Of a stretch of 63,679 nucleotides of DNA, positions 50,888 to 59,841 are shown one piece after another. Positions within the stretch are counted from its first letter, which is position 1; every line of letters begins with the position of its first letter. The stretch is from SIG565 sp045540055 (lineage in GTDB: Bacteria; Bacillota; Clostridia; Oscillospirales; Acutalibacteraceae): the NCBI GenBank assembly GCA_045540055.1, contig JAZQGO010000023.1:1-63679 (forward strand), given 5' to 3'. The translations under genes were made by a program, and so were the position numbers. The notes beneath the pieces are model-generated. The model saw only the letters and a list, made by a program, of their open reading frames with translations. It did no database searches and was not told the DNA's origin.

Positions 50888-51256
50888 GTGATACAACAAC
50901 AGAGTTACCTCAAGGTTGCTGACAATACCGGTGCTAAAGAAATTATGTGCATTCGTGTTTTAGGAGGCTCCAAAAGGAGGTATGCCAACATTGGCGATGT
51001 AATCGTTGCTTCTGTTAAAAAGGCTGCGCCCGGCGGCACAGTTAAGAAGGGCGATGTAGTAAAGGCTGTAGTAGTTCGTTCTGCAAAGGGCCTTCGTCGC
51101 AATGACGGCACATACATCAGATTTGACGAAAACGCAGCAGTTATTATCCGTGAGGATAAGAACCCGCGCGGCACTCGTATTTTTGGACCAGTAGCCCGTG
51201 AGCTTCGTGACAAGGATTATACAAAAATCTTGTCTCTCGCTCCGGAAGTGCTTTAA
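50888..51256 (+). CDS. rplN: Ribosomal protein L14
   Basis: A 122-aa protein at the subunit interface. It has QQQSYLKVADNTGAKEIMCIRVLGG near the start and the AVIIREDKNPRGTRIFGPVARELR signature. It starts with GTG behind AAGGAGG. Confidence 0.98.
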   Translation: MIQQQSYLKVADNTGAKEIMCIRVLGGSKRRYANIGDVIVASVKKAAPGGTVKKGDVVKAVVVRSAKGLRRNDGTYIRFDENAAVIIREDKNPRGTRIFGPVARELRDKDYTKILSLAPEVL

Positions 51257-51272
51257 TGGGAGGTAGAAACAA

Positions 51273-51596
51273 ATGAATAAGCTTCACGTTAAAACAGGGG
51301 ATACTGTAGTACTTCTCACTGGAGACGCTAAAGACCGTGGTAAGACCGGTAAGGTACTTGAGGTTAGTCCGGAAGAAGGTAAGGTTATCGTTGAGGGTCT
51401 TAACATTGTTAAAAAGCACGTTAAGCCTCGCAAGGCCGGTGACCCTTCCGGTATAATTGAAACCGAGAGCCCAATCTATGCTTGCAAAGTACAGGTTGTT
51501 TGCCCGAAGTGTAATAAGCCCACACGCGTAGGTCATAAGATTTACGCAGACGGCAAGAAAGACCGCATGTGCAAAAAGTGCGGCGAAACCTTTTAA
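51273..51596 (+). CDS. rplX: Ribosomal protein L24
   Basis: A 107-aa assembly initiator protein. A KOW motif at about 8-32 (VVLLTGDAKDRGKTGKVLEV) is followed by a C-terminal zinc-ribbon-like part with CPKCNKPTRV...CKKCG, the four-Cys form. Confidence 0.97.
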   Translation: MNKLHVKTGDTVVLLTGDAKDRGKTGKVLEVSPEEGKVIVEGLNIVKKHVKPRKAGDPSGIIETESPIYACKVQVVCPKCNKPTRVGHKIYADGKKDRMCKKCGETF

Positions 51597-51615
51597 GAGA
51601 TAAGGAGAACATGAC

Positions 51616-52155
51616 ATGTCAGTATTGAAGGACGATTATAAACAGAATATCGCTCCTGCATTGATGAAGAAATACAACTACAAGAGCGTCATGCAGATTC
51701 CGAAGCTCGAAAAGGTAGTAATCAATGTAGGTTGCGGTGAAGCAAAAGATAACACTAAGATGATAGATGCTATCATGAACGATCTCGCAATCATCACAGG
51801 CCAGAAGGCTATTCCCTGTAAGGCTAAGAAGTCTGTAGCTAACTTTAAGCTACGTGAGGGTATGGCAATCGGCGCAAAGACAACTCTTCGTGGAGAAAAG
51901 ATGTATGAGTTTGTTTACAAGCTCTTCAATGTAGCTCTTCCGAGAGTTCGTGACTTCAGAGGAATTAACCCCAATGCTTTCGACGGCCGCGGCAACTATG
52001 CTATGGGCGTTAAAGAACAGCTTATTTTCCCTGAAATTGAGTACGATAAGATTGACAAGGTTCGCGGTATGGACATTATTTTTGTTACAACCGCAACTAA
52101 CGACGAAGAAGCACGTGAGTTATTAACACTCATGGGCGCTCCGTTTGCGAAGTAA
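51616..52155 (+). CDS. rplE: Ribosomal protein L5
   Basis: A 179-aa protein that carries 5S rRNA into the 50S subunit. Signature: MQIPKLEKVVINVGCGEAKDN; later GAKTTLRGEKMYEFVYKL and GIKEQ-type QLIFPEIEYDKID. Confidence 0.98.
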   Translation: MSVLKDDYKQNIAPALMKKYNYKSVMQIPKLEKVVINVGCGEAKDNTKMIDAIMNDLAIITGQKAIPCKAKKSVANFKLREGMAIGAKTTLRGEKMYEFVYKLFNVALPRVRDFRGINPNAFDGRGNYAMGVKEQLIFPEIEYDKIDKVRGMDIIFVTTATNDEEARELLTLMGAPFAK

Positions 52156-52167
52156 GGAGAAGGAATT

Positions 52168-52353
52168 ATGGCTAAAACATCTATGAAAGTTAAGCAGGCA
52201 AGACCCGCTAAGTTTTCAACAAGAGAATACAGCAGATGCAAAATCTGCGGCCGCCCGCATGCTTATCTTCGCAAGTACGGCATCTGCCGTATCTGCTTCA
52301 GGGAGTTAGCCTATAAGGGTGAAATTCCCGGCGTAAAGAAGGCAAGCTGGTAA
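52168..52353 (+). CDS. rpsN: Ribosomal protein S14, zinc-binding type
   Basis: A 61-aa short S14 (type Z). The zinc site is CKICGRPHAYLRKYGICRIC. Firmicutes often have a longer zinc-free copy elsewhere; only this form is seen here. Confidence 0.97.
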   Translation: MAKTSMKVKQARPAKFSTREYSRCKICGRPHAYLRKYGICRICFRELAYKGEIPGVKKASW

Positions 52354-52379
52354 ACAGAAAGCTAAAGGAGGTTGACGTC

Positions 52380-52778
52380 ATGCAAATCACCGATACAATC
52401 GCTGATATGCTTACACGTATTCGTAACGCATCTGCAGCAAAACATGACTCGGTTGATATTCCTGCATCAAATGTAAAGAAGGCTATTGCCCAGATTTTAC
52501 TTGATGAAGGTTACATTAATGGCTTTCAGGTCATTGAAGACGGAAAGCAGGGCGTAATTCATGTAACATTGAAGTACGGCCCGAACAAGACACAGGTTAT
52601 TTCCGGAATCCGCAGAGTTTCTAAGCCCGGTCTTCGTATCTACACAAACGTTGAAGATATGCCGAAGGTTATGAAGGGACTCGGTATTGCGATTCTTTCC
52701 ACCTCTAAGGGAATAATTACAGACAAGCAGGCTCGCCGCGAAAACGTTGGTGGCGAAGTTCTCGCATTTGTTTGGTAA
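52380..52778 (+). CDS. rpsH: Ribosomal protein S8
   Basis: A 132-aa 16S-binding protein, the autoregulator of the spc operon in E. coli. It has DTIADMLTRIRNA at the start and STSKGIITDKQARRENVGGEVLAFVW at the end. Confidence 0.98.
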   Translation: MQITDTIADMLTRIRNASAAKHDSVDIPASNVKKAIAQILLDEGYINGFQVIEDGKQGVIHVTLKYGPNKTQVISGIRRVSKPGLRIYTNVEDMPKVMKGLGIAILSTSKGIITDKQARRENVGGEVLAFVW

Positions 52779-52792
52779 GGAGGTGCTAAGGA

Positions 52793-53341
52793 ATGTCAAG
52801 AATAGGAAATAAACCTATCGCAATTCCTGCCGGTGTTGAGGTTAAGTTGAACGGCGCCGAAGTTGCAGTTAAGGGACCTAAGGGTGAGCTTAAGAACACC
52901 TTTAATTCTGCACTGACAATTAAGGTTGAAGGCAACGAGGTTATCGTTACCCGTCCGAGTGACGCTAAAGAGCATCGTTCACTTCACGGTCTCACACGCA
53001 CCCTCATCGCAAATATGATTCAGGGTGTTCAGGCCGGTTTCTCTAAGGAATTGGAAGTAAACGGTGTAGGTTACCGTGTTGCAAAGCAGGGTAAAGACCT
53101 TGTGATGAACCTCGGTTTCTCACATCAGGTAGTAGTATCAGAAATCCCCGGTATTTCAATCGAAGTTCCCAATCCGAACAAGATTATAATTTCGGGTGCT
53201 GATAAGCAATTGGTAGGCCAATTTGCAGCTGATGTTCGCGCTAAGCGTCCGCCGGAGCCCTATAAGGGTAAGGGTGTTAAATACGCTGATGAGCATATCC
53301 GCCGCAAAGAAGGTAAGGCCGGTAAGGGCGCAAAGAAATAA
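52793..53341 (+). CDS. rplF: Ribosomal protein L6
   Basis: A 182-aa protein near the sarcin-ricin loop. It has MSRIGNKPIAIPAGVEV and the C-terminal signature RAKRPPEPYKGKGVKYADE. Confidence 0.98.
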   Translation: MSRIGNKPIAIPAGVEVKLNGAEVAVKGPKGELKNTFNSALTIKVEGNEVIVTRPSDAKEHRSLHGLTRTLIANMIQGVQAGFSKELEVNGVGYRVAKQGKDLVMNLGFSHQVVVSEIPGISIEVPNPNKIIISGADKQLVGQFAADVRAKRPPEPYKGKGVKYADEHIRRKEGKAGKGAKK

Positions 53342-53360
53342 TTTAAGGAGTGTATTTAAA

Positions 53361-53720
53361 ATGGTTAATAAGCCTGATTCAAACAAGGCTCGTATCCGCA
53401 GACACACACGTGTTCGCGGTAAGATTAGCGGTACTGCAGAGTGTCCGCGCCTTGACGTATTCCGCTCCAACAGCAACATTTACGCCCAGCTTATAGACGA
53501 TGTAAAGGGTGTAACTTTGGTTTCTGCTTCATCTGTTGAAAAAGACTTTGGTGAAGCTAAGGGTAACAAAGAAGAAGCCCGCAAGGTTGGACAGTTAATT
53601 GCTAAACGCGCTGCTGATAAGAATATCACCGAGGTTGTTTTTGACCGCGGCGGATATATCTATCACGGACGTGTCAAGGAGCTTGCCGAAGGTGCCCGCG
53701 AGGGCGGCCTCAAGTTCTAA
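53361..53720 (+). CDS. rplR: Ribosomal protein L18
   Basis: A 119-aa 5S rRNA-binding protein. RIRRHTRVRGKISGTAECPRLDVFRSN and the end FDRGGYIYHGRVKELAEGAREGGLKF are typical. The ATG at 53361 follows AAGGAG; a longer open frame upstream overlaps rplF and is not family sequence. Confidence 0.97.
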   Translation: MVNKPDSNKARIRRHTRVRGKISGTAECPRLDVFRSNSNIYAQLIDDVKGVTLVSASSVEKDFGEAKGNKEEARKVGQLIAKRAADKNITEVVFDRGGYIYHGRVKELAEGAREGGLKF

Positions 53721-53738
53721 TAAGGAGGAGGAGTACTT

Positions 53739-54254
53739 TTGGCTACAAAATTTGACATTACAATGATTGACGATCCGAAATCTTTAAGAGAAAAGGTTGT
53801 ATCCATCAACCGCGTTTCTAAAACAGTTAAGGGCGGACGTATTATGAAGTTCGCAGCTTTGGTTGTTGTAGGTAACGGTGAAGGCGTTGTTGGTTTCGGT
53901 CTCGGTAAAGCCGGTGAAGTTCCGGAAGCTATCCGCAAGGGCATCGAGGACGCTAAGAAAAATCTTATTAAGGTTTCTCTTAAGGGAACAACCATTCCTC
54001 ACGAGGTTATCGGTGAATTCGGCGCAGGCCGTGTTCTTATGAAACCCGCTGCACCCGGTACCGGTGTTATCGCCGGCGGTCCGGTTCGTGCCGTACTTGA
54101 TGCTGTAGGTATCTCTGATATCCGTACAAAGACATTGCGTTCTAAGAATCCCTGCAATGTTGTACGTGCTACAGTACAGGGTCTCGCATCACTTAGAAAT
54201 GCTGATGAAGTCGCAGCAATCCGCGGCAAGTCGGTTAAAGAAATAATCGGTTAA
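53739..54254 (+). CDS. rpsE: Ribosomal protein S5
   Basis: A 171-aa fidelity protein at the mRNA entry site. The double-stranded-RNA-binding-like segment EKVVSINRVSKTVKGGRIMKF and GKAGEVPEAIRKGIEDAKKNL are conserved. It starts with TTG at 53739 behind AAGGAGGAGG. Confidence 0.98.
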   Translation: MATKFDITMIDDPKSLREKVVSINRVSKTVKGGRIMKFAALVVVGNGEGVVGFGLGKAGEVPEAIRKGIEDAKKNLIKVSLKGTTIPHEVIGEFGAGRVLMKPAAPGTGVIAGGPVRAVLDAVGISDIRTKTLRSKNPCNVVRATVQGLASLRNADEVAAIRGKSVKEIIG

Positions 54255-54268
54255 GGAGGAGCAGCACT

Positions 54269-54466
54269 ATGGCTAGAACAAAGAAGGCTGCCGGCCTTAA
54301 AATCAAATTGGTTAAGAGTGTAATCGGTTGCAAAAAGGACCAAATTGCTACTGCCGTTGCATTAGGTCTTAAGAAAACCGGTGACGAGGTTATCCAGCCG
54401 GATAATGCTCAGACCAAGGGTAAGATTAACAAAATTATCCACCTCGTAGAGGTAACTGAAGCTTAA
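54269..54466 (+). CDS. rpmD: Ribosomal protein L30
   Basis: A 65-aa protein. KIKLVKSVIGCKKDQIATAVALGLKK matches the family, with an 8-residue basic extension at the start. AAGGAGG precedes the ATG. Confidence 0.96.
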   Translation: MARTKKAAGLKIKLVKSVIGCKKDQIATAVALGLKKTGDEVIQPDNAQTKGKINKIIHLVEVTEA

Positions 54467-54482
54467 GGCTTCAATAAATCAA

Positions 54483-54499
54483 CTATTCGCTATGAATAG
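54483..54499 (+). other. Small hairpin between rpmD and rplO
   Basis: CTATTC-GCTAT-GAATAG in the 59-nt gap, with no T-run. It is possibly a processing site; the evidence is slight. Confidence 0.3.
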
Positions 54500-54525
54500 T
54501 GCTACTAAGCAAGGAGGTGCGAAAA

Positions 54526-54969
54526 ATGAAACTGCATGAACTTACACCCGCTGTTGGTTCTACTAAAGAAGCAAAGCGTATAGGCAGAGGTCATGGCTCC
54601 GGCAATGGTAAGACTGCCGGAAAGGGTCACAAGGGTCAGAAGGCTCGTGCCGGTCGCGGTATGAGAGCCGGTTTCGAAGGCGGTCAGATGCCGCTTCAGA
54701 GACGTATCCCGAAGCGTGGCTTCAATAACATTTTTGCTAAGGAGTCTGTAGCAATCAATGTTGCTGCACTCGAGGTATTCGAGAACGGTGCCGTTGTAGA
54801 TGCTGCCGCTTTAGCAGATAAAGGTATAATTGACAATGCTGGTATTCCGGTTAAGGTTCTCGGTAACGGTAAGTTAACTAAGAAGTTAACCGTTAAGCTT
54901 TCCGCTTATTCAAAATCAGCTGCTGAAAAAATTACTGCTGCAGGCGGAAAGGCAGAGGTGAATGAATAA
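54526..54969 (+). CDS. rplO: Ribosomal protein L15
   Basis: A 147-aa late-assembly protein. The glycine-rich stretch GRGHGSGNGKTAGKGHKGQKAR and GGQMPLQRRIPKRGF are diagnostic. The ATG at 54526 follows AAGGAGG; an upstream ATG at 54499 has none. Confidence 0.98.
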   Translation: MKLHELTPAVGSTKEAKRIGRGHGSGNGKTAGKGHKGQKARAGRGMRAGFEGGQMPLQRRIPKRGFNNIFAKESVAINVAALEVFENGAVVDAAALADKGIIDNAGIPVKVLGNGKLTKKLTVKLSAYSKSAAEKITAAGGKAEVNE

Positions 54970-56261
54970 TGCTTGAAACACTTAAGAATGCATGGAAGGT
55001 CGCCGACCTTCGTAAAAAAATTCTTTTCACGCTTTTCATCATTTTAATTTTCCGTATAGGCTCGGTAATTCCGGTTCCATATATCGATGTTGCTGCACTT
55101 CGCAGCAGTATGTCGGGAACTGAAAATCAGCTTTTCAGTTATCTTTCAATTTTAACCGGTGGTGGACTTGAATATGGTGCTATTTTCGCAATGTCGGTTA
55201 CACCGTACATCAACTCTTCCATCATTATGCAGCTGCTCGCAGTTGCTATTCCTTATCTTGAGCGCTTATCCAAAGAGGGCGAAGAGGGACAGAAGAAAAT
55301 TGCTCAGTATACCCGTTATGCTACTATTATATTAGCACTTATTCAGGGTACGGCATTCTTCTTCTATCTGAAGGGTAGCGGTTTCCTTACAGTATCAAAA
55401 ACAGGCGCATTATGGTTTGCAGGGTTTGTTATTGTTTTGTGCTTAACCGCCGGCTCGGCACTCGTTATGTGGTTAGGTGAGCAGATAGACGTTAAGGGTA
55501 TCGGCAACGGTATTTCAATGCTGCTGTTCGCAGGTATTATTTCGCGTGCTCCCCAGGCTGCGGCAGGTCTTTGGGCCTGGATCCAGATGGGAACCGAAGG
55601 AATAATAGTTGCTATCGTAACCATAATCGTATTCTTACTCATTGTGGCATTCATTGTTTGGATGACCAACGCAGAAAGAAGAATACCGGTTATGTACGCA
55701 AAACGCGTTGTCGGCAACAAGATGTATGGCGGTCAGAACTCACATATTCCGATTAAGGTTAATATGTCGGGCGTTATGCCCATCATCTTCGCTTCATCAA
55801 TTCTGATGATTCCGACAATGATACTTTCGTTTATGACAGACAAGACATCATCATGGGTAAAGATTTTAAATCTTTTCAGTGTTCGGGGTGCCTTCTACGC
55901 AATACTCTATTTCGTTATGATTATCGGATTTGCGTATTTCTACACAACAATCCAGTTTAATCCTGTTGAAATGGCTAACAACCTGCGCAGAAACGGCGGT
56001 TCTGTTCCGGGTATTCGTCCCGGCAAGCCCACATCTGATTTTATTCAGAAGATTTTGTCAAGAATTACACTGATGGGCGCACTTTTCTTAAGTGTTATCG
56101 CTATTCTTCCTATCTTTATCGGTATGATAGGCGACGGAAGATACAGCTCAATTTCTATCGGTGGTACTTCGGTACTCATTCTTGTAGGTGTTGCATTAGA
56201 TACCGTTCAGAATCTTGAATCACAGATGATGATGCGTCATTACAAGGGATTCCTTGATTAA
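54969..56261 (+). CDS. secY: SecY, protein translocase channel
   Basis: A 430-aa membrane protein with ten predicted helices that forms the Sec channel with SecE and SecG. Visible are IPVPYIDVAAL near the start, FAMSVTPYINSSIIMQLL (plug/helix 2 region), and GMSMLL-like GNGISMLLFAGI and RRIPVMYAKRV in the cytoplasmic loops. Its start overlaps the rplO stop (TAATG), coupling it to ribosomal synthesis. Confidence 0.98.
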   Translation: MLETLKNAWKVADLRKKILFTLFIILIFRIGSVIPVPYIDVAALRSSMSGTENQLFSYLSILTGGGLEYGAIFAMSVTPYINSSIIMQLLAVAIPYLERLSKEGEEGQKKIAQYTRYATIILALIQGTAFFFYLKGSGFLTVSKTGALWFAGFVIVLCLTAGSALVMWLGEQIDVKGIGNGISMLLFAGIISRAPQAAAGLWAWIQMGTEGIIVAIVTIIVFLLIVAFIVWMTNAERRIPVMYAKRVVGNKMYGGQNSHIPIKVNMSGVMPIIFASSILMIPTMILSFMTDKTSSWVKILNLFSVRGAFYAILYFVMIIGFAYFYTTIQFNPVEMANNLRRNGGSVPGIRPGKPTSDFIQKILSRITLMGALFLSVIAILPIFIGMIGDGRYSSISIGGTSVLILVGVALDTVQNLESQMMMRHYKGFLD

Positions 56262-56274
56262 AAGGAGAGGGAAT

Positions 56275-56907
56275 ATGAAATTGATTCTTCTTGGTGCCCC
56301 AGGTGCCGGCAAAGGCACACAGGCAGAGGTTATTTGTGAAAAATTTAATATTCCTGCCATCTCTACCGGTAACATATTGCGTGAAGCGATAAAGAACGGT
56401 ACTGAGATGGGACTCAAAGCAAAATCTTACATTGATAACGGAAACCTGGTTCCCGATGAGGTCGTAATCGGTATCATCAAAGACCGTTTGGCCGAAGATG
56501 ACTGTAAAAACGGCTTCATTCTTGACGGTTTCCCGCGCACTATTCCGCAGGCCGAGGCACTTGATAGTATGAACATAGGTATTGACTGTGCTTTATCTAT
56601 CGAGGTTGCAGACGAAAAGATTATGCAACGTCTCTCGGGACGACGCGTATGTTTAACCTGTGGCGCAACTTATCATGTAGATTATAAAAAGCCTGCTAAA
56701 GAGGGTATTTGTAATAACTGCGGTGCTGAGCTCGTTCAGAGAAACGACGACAAGCCCGAAACTATTGCTGACCGTCTGTCTGTTTATCACAGTCAGACCG
56801 AGCCCTTAAAGGACTATTACAAAAATGCAGGTAAGCTCATAACGGTTGAAGGACAAGAAGAGGTTAAGGATACAACCCGTCTCGTTCTTGCCGCTTTGGA
56901 GTTTTAA
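56275..56907 (+). CDS. adk: Adenylate kinase
   Basis: A 210-aa enzyme (ATP + AMP to 2 ADP). The P-loop is GAPGAGKGT (7-15), with DGFPRT at about 84-89 and a LID domain carrying a four-Cys zinc site (CLTCGATYH...CNNCG, about 129-155), the Gram-positive form. The ATG at 56275 follows AAAGGAGAGGG. Confidence 0.97.
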   Translation: MKLILLGAPGAGKGTQAEVICEKFNIPAISTGNILREAIKNGTEMGLKAKSYIDNGNLVPDEVVIGIIKDRLAEDDCKNGFILDGFPRTIPQAEALDSMNIGIDCALSIEVADEKIMQRLSGRRVCLTCGATYHVDYKKPAKEGICNNCGAELVQRNDDKPETIADRLSVYHSQTEPLKDYYKNAGKLITVEGQEEVKDTTRLVLAALEF

Positions 56908-56909
56908 TT

Positions 56910-57659
56910 ATGATAGTTCTGAAAACCGGCCGAGAACTTGCGCTTATGAAAGAAGCGTGTAGAATATCGGCAGGAGCATTAAAGGTTATTGAACAGGCAA
57001 TTGAGCCCGGTATAACTACCGGTGAGCTCGACAGGATAGCCGAGAAATATATTTTAAGTCATGGCGCAAGGCCAAACTTTAAAGGTTATCACGGTTATCC
57101 CGCAACTGCCTGTATATCAATAAACAACGAGGTTATTCATGGCATACCGTCTGTTAAACGCAAAATCAATGCCGGCGACATAGTCAGTGTTGATTTAGGC
57201 GCTACAATTAACGGATATCACGGTGATAATGCCGCCACTTTTGCTGTAGGTGATATTTCCGCCGAGGCAAAGCGGCTGATAGACACGACCAGAGAAAGCC
57301 TTTACGAAGGCATTAAAATGGCACGTGCAGGCGGCAGGACAGGTGATATAGGTTATGCGATACAGTCGTATGTTGAAGCTCGTGGTTTTTCCGTTGTTCG
57401 CGATTTTGTGGGACACGGAGTCGGCACAGCACTTCACGAGTCGCCTGAGGTTCCAAACTTTGGCACATCCGGTAGGGGAGTAAGACTTCTTCCCGGCATG
57501 ACATTAGCAATTGAACCTATGATAAATTCAGGTTTGCCCAATGTTAAGGTGATGCCTGATGGCTGGACGGTTTTGACCTGTGACGGTTCTTTGTCTGCTC
57601 ATTTTGAACACACCATCGCCATTACACCCGATGGCCCCCAGATTATGACTATGGTCTGA
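56910..57659 (+). CDS. map: Methionine aminopeptidase type I
   Basis: A 249-aa dimetal enzyme that removes the initiator Met. The ligands Asp-Asp-His-Glu-Glu are visible in VDLGATINGYHGDNAATF, GHGVGTALHESP, LAIEPM and FEHTIAIT. There is no N-terminal zinc extension. It follows adk by 2 nt. Confidence 0.97.
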   Translation: MIVLKTGRELALMKEACRISAGALKVIEQAIEPGITTGELDRIAEKYILSHGARPNFKGYHGYPATACISINNEVIHGIPSVKRKINAGDIVSVDLGATINGYHGDNAATFAVGDISAEAKRLIDTTRESLYEGIKMARAGGRTGDIGYAIQSYVEARGFSVVRDFVGHGVGTALHESPEVPNFGTSGRGVRLLPGMTLAIEPMINSGLPNVKVMPDGWTVLTCDGSLSAHFEHTIAITPDGPQIMTMV

Positions 57660-57673
57660 CGGAGGGTAAAAGG

Positions 57674-57925
57674 ATGTGTTTAGGTCAGGTTGTGTGCTCT
57701 GTAGCAGGGCATGATAAAGGATGCTTCATGGTGGTTGTCGGTGAAGACACCAAAGGACTTTACGTCTCGGACGGTAAACATCACCGCATAGAAAAACCAA
57801 AGTGTAAGAATATTAAGCATTTAAGGTTTATCGACCTTAAGCTTGAGAGTCAACAGTATCAAACCAATAAGGCAATCAGAAAAGCAATTTTTGAAATTTT
57901 CAAAGGTTATAAGGAGGAAGCATAA
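57674..57925 (+). CDS. KOW-domain RNA-binding protein (L14e-like)
   Basis: An 83-aa protein with an N-terminal KOW/SH3-like fold (GQVVCSVAGHDKGCFMVVV, about 4-22) similar to eukaryotic and archaeal L14e/L6e, then a basic segment (HHRIEKPKCKNIKHL). Clostridia and related Firmicutes carry it between map and infA. It is probably ribosome-associated, with no defined function. Its stop shares a base with the infA start. Confidence 0.88.
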   Translation: MCLGQVVCSVAGHDKGCFMVVVGEDTKGLYVSDGKHHRIEKPKCKNIKHLRFIDLKLESQQYQTNKAIRKAIFEIFKGYKEEA

Positions 57926-58143
57926 TGTCAAAGTCAGATATGATAGAGCTCGAAGGCACCGTTGTGGAAACTATGCCTAACGCAATGTTCAAGGTTGAAA
58001 TTCAGGGAGGACATACAATACTTGCCCATATTTCAGGTAAATTACGTATGAACTTCATCCGTATTTTACCGGGTGATAAGGTAACGGTTGAAATGTCCCC
58101 ATATGATCTGAGTAAGGGACGCATTACATGGCGTTCAAAATAA
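57925..58143 (+). CDS. infA: Translation initiation factor IF-1
   Basis: A 72-aa OB-fold factor that blocks the A site during initiation. The pattern is IELEGTVVETMPNAMFKVEIQGGHTILAHISGKLRMNFIRILPGDKVTVEMSPYDLSKGRI, given here only to mark a full-length match (the conserved core is GKLRMNFIRI). Translation is coupled to the KOW gene. Confidence 0.98.
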   Translation: MSKSDMIELEGTVVETMPNAMFKVEIQGGHTILAHISGKLRMNFIRILPGDKVTVEMSPYDLSKGRITWRSK

Positions 58144-58172
58144 TCAGAGAAAATTTTAGGAGGTAAAATCCA

Positions 58173-58286
58173 ATGAAAGTCAGACCTTCTGTAAAAAAGA
58201 TTTGCGAAAAATGCAAAATCATCAGACGCAAGGGAAAAGTAATGGTTATCTGTGAAAATCCCAAGCACAAACAGCGTCAGGGTTAA
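58173..58286 (+). CDS. rpmJ: Ribosomal protein L36
   Basis: A 37-aa protein, MKVRPSVKKICEKCKIIRRK at the start and ending KHKQRQG. The zinc site CEKC...C...H is complete (C+ form). TTAGGAGG precedes the ATG. This gene is short and easily missed. Confidence 0.97.
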   Translation: MKVRPSVKKICEKCKIIRRKGKVMVICENPKHKQRQG

Positions 58287-58320
58287 TGACGCGCTAAGTA
58301 CAATGGAGGTGCATTGATAA

Positions 58321-58689
58321 ATGGCCCGTATTACCGGTGTTGACCTGCCGAATGAAAAGAGAGTTGAAATAGGACTCACTTACATTTACGGTATCGGTCT
58401 TACTACATCAAAAGAAATCCTTAAGGCTACAGGAATAAATCCTGATACACGTTGTAAGGATTTAACAGAAGATGAAATTTCAAAGCTTCGTGAGTACATC
58501 GACCACAACCTTCAGGTTGAAGGTGACCGTCGTCGTGCCGTTGCATTTGACATCAAAAGACTTATCGAAATTGGTAGCTATCGCGGACTTCGTCATCGCA
58601 AGGGTTTGCCTGTAAGAGGACAGCGTTCTAAGACAAACGCTCGCACACGTAAAGGTCCTAAGAAGACAATAGCTAACAAGAAGAAGTAA
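58321..58689 (+). CDS. rpsM: Ribosomal protein S13
   Basis: A 122-aa 30S head protein that touches the P-site tRNA. It has MARITGVDLPNEKRVEIGLTYIYGIG at the start and the RGLRHRKGLPVRGQRSKTNARTRKGP tail. Confidence 0.98.
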   Translation: MARITGVDLPNEKRVEIGLTYIYGIGLTTSKEILKATGINPDTRCKDLTEDEISKLREYIDHNLQVEGDRRRAVAFDIKRLIEIGSYRGLRHRKGLPVRGQRSKTNARTRKGPKKTIANKKK

Positions 58690-58705
58690 GTAGGAGGAAG
58701 ATAAT

Positions 58706-59107
58706 ATGGCTACTGCAAAAGCTAAGACCTCTGCTACACGCAGACGTCGCGAAAAGAAAAATATTGAGCGTGGTGCTGCCCATATCCAGTCAACCTTCAA
58801 CAATACCATTATTACTCTTACCGACACACAGGGTAATGCTCTTTCTTGGGCATCTGCCGGTGAGCTCGGTTTCAGAGGTTCTAGAAAATCTACTCCTTTC
58901 GCAGCACAGAGTGCCGCTGAAACAGCTGCAAAGGCTGCTATGGAGCATGGTCTTAAATATGTTGAAGTTTACGTTAAGGGTCCGGGTGCAGGCCGTGAGG
59001 CTGCTATTCGCGCACTACAGTCAGCAGGACTTGAGGTTACTATGATTAAAGATGTAACTCCGATTCCGCACAACGGTTGCCGTCCTCCGAAGAGAAGACG
59101 TGTGTAA
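58706..59107 (+). CDS. rpsK: Ribosomal protein S11
   Basis: A 133-aa platform protein. AHIQSTFNNTIITLTD and the end DVTPIPHNGCRPPKRRRV are diagnostic. Confidence 0.98.
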   Translation: MATAKAKTSATRRRREKKNIERGAAHIQSTFNNTIITLTDTQGNALSWASAGELGFRGSRKSTPFAAQSAAETAAKAAMEHGLKYVEVYVKGPGAGREAAIRALQSAGLEVTMIKDVTPIPHNGCRPPKRRRV

Positions 59108-59131
59108 CCAATAATTTGGAGGTGTAATTAG

Positions 59132-59758
59132 ATGGCAAGATATACTGGTGCAGTATGTAGATTGTGCCGCCGTGAAGGACAGAAGCTGTTCTTAAAGGGC
59201 GAGCGTTGCTATTCTGACAAATGTTCTGTTGGCATCCGTGCTTATGCTCCGGGTCAGCATGGACAAGGTCGTAAAAAGTCTTCTGAATATGGTCTTCAGC
59301 TTCGTGCTAAGCAGAAGGCAAGAAGATTCTATGGCGTACAGGAAGGCCAGTTCCATCATTATTTTGAGATTGCTGAAAGAAAGCAGGGTGTTACAGGTAC
59401 CAATCTGTTAAGAATCCTCGAAAGCCGTCTTGATAATGTTGTTTACAGAGCAGGCTTTGCTTCTTCAAGAGCAGAAGCAAGACAGCTTGTAGGTCACGGC
59501 CACTTCGAAGTAAACGGCAAGCGTGTAGACATCGCTTCCTATTTACTCCGCGCAGGTGACGTAGTTACCGTCTGCGAAAAGGCAAGAGGCAGTGAGAAGT
59601 TTAAGGCTGTTATTGAAGCAAACAGCGCTAAGCCGGTTGCTGAATGGCTTTATCTTGACCGTGATAACTTTACTGTTAAGGTTGTAAATCTTCCTGAGCG
59701 TGACCAGATTGACGCTCCTGTTGAAGAGCAGCTCATCGTAGAATTCTATTCTAAGTAA
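59132..59758 (+). CDS. rpsD: Ribosomal protein S4, zinc-binding type
   Basis: A 208-aa assembly initiator of the 30S subunit. A four-Cys zinc site lies at the N-terminus (CRLCRREG...CYSDKC, about 9-31), and the S4 RNA-binding domain (about 98-160) contains RLDNVVYRAGFASSRAEARQL. It sits in the alpha operon between rpsK and rpoA, whereas B. subtilis has rpsD elsewhere. Confidence 0.98.
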   Translation: MARYTGAVCRLCRREGQKLFLKGERCYSDKCSVGIRAYAPGQHGQGRKKSSEYGLQLRAKQKARRFYGVQEGQFHHYFEIAERKQGVTGTNLLRILESRLDNVVYRAGFASSRAEARQLVGHGHFEVNGKRVDIASYLLRAGDVVTVCEKARGSEKFKAVIEANSAKPVAEWLYLDRDNFTVKVVNLPERDQIDAPVEEQLIVEFYSK

Positions 59759-59775
59759 TAGATTTTCGTTTTACT

Positions 59776-59803
59776 TCGAATATTATCCGTACTATATATT
59801 CGA
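59776..59803 (+). other. Hairpin in the rpsD-rpoA gap
   Basis: Perfect 8-bp repeat TCGAATAT / ATATTCGA with a 12-nt loop in an 83-nt AT-rich gap. It is not a terminator (no T-run directly after). It could be a processing site or could tune rpoA expression. Confidence 0.4.
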
Positions 59804-59841
59804 TGTTTAAAATTTTATTGTGCGGAGAAATGGAGCTTTAA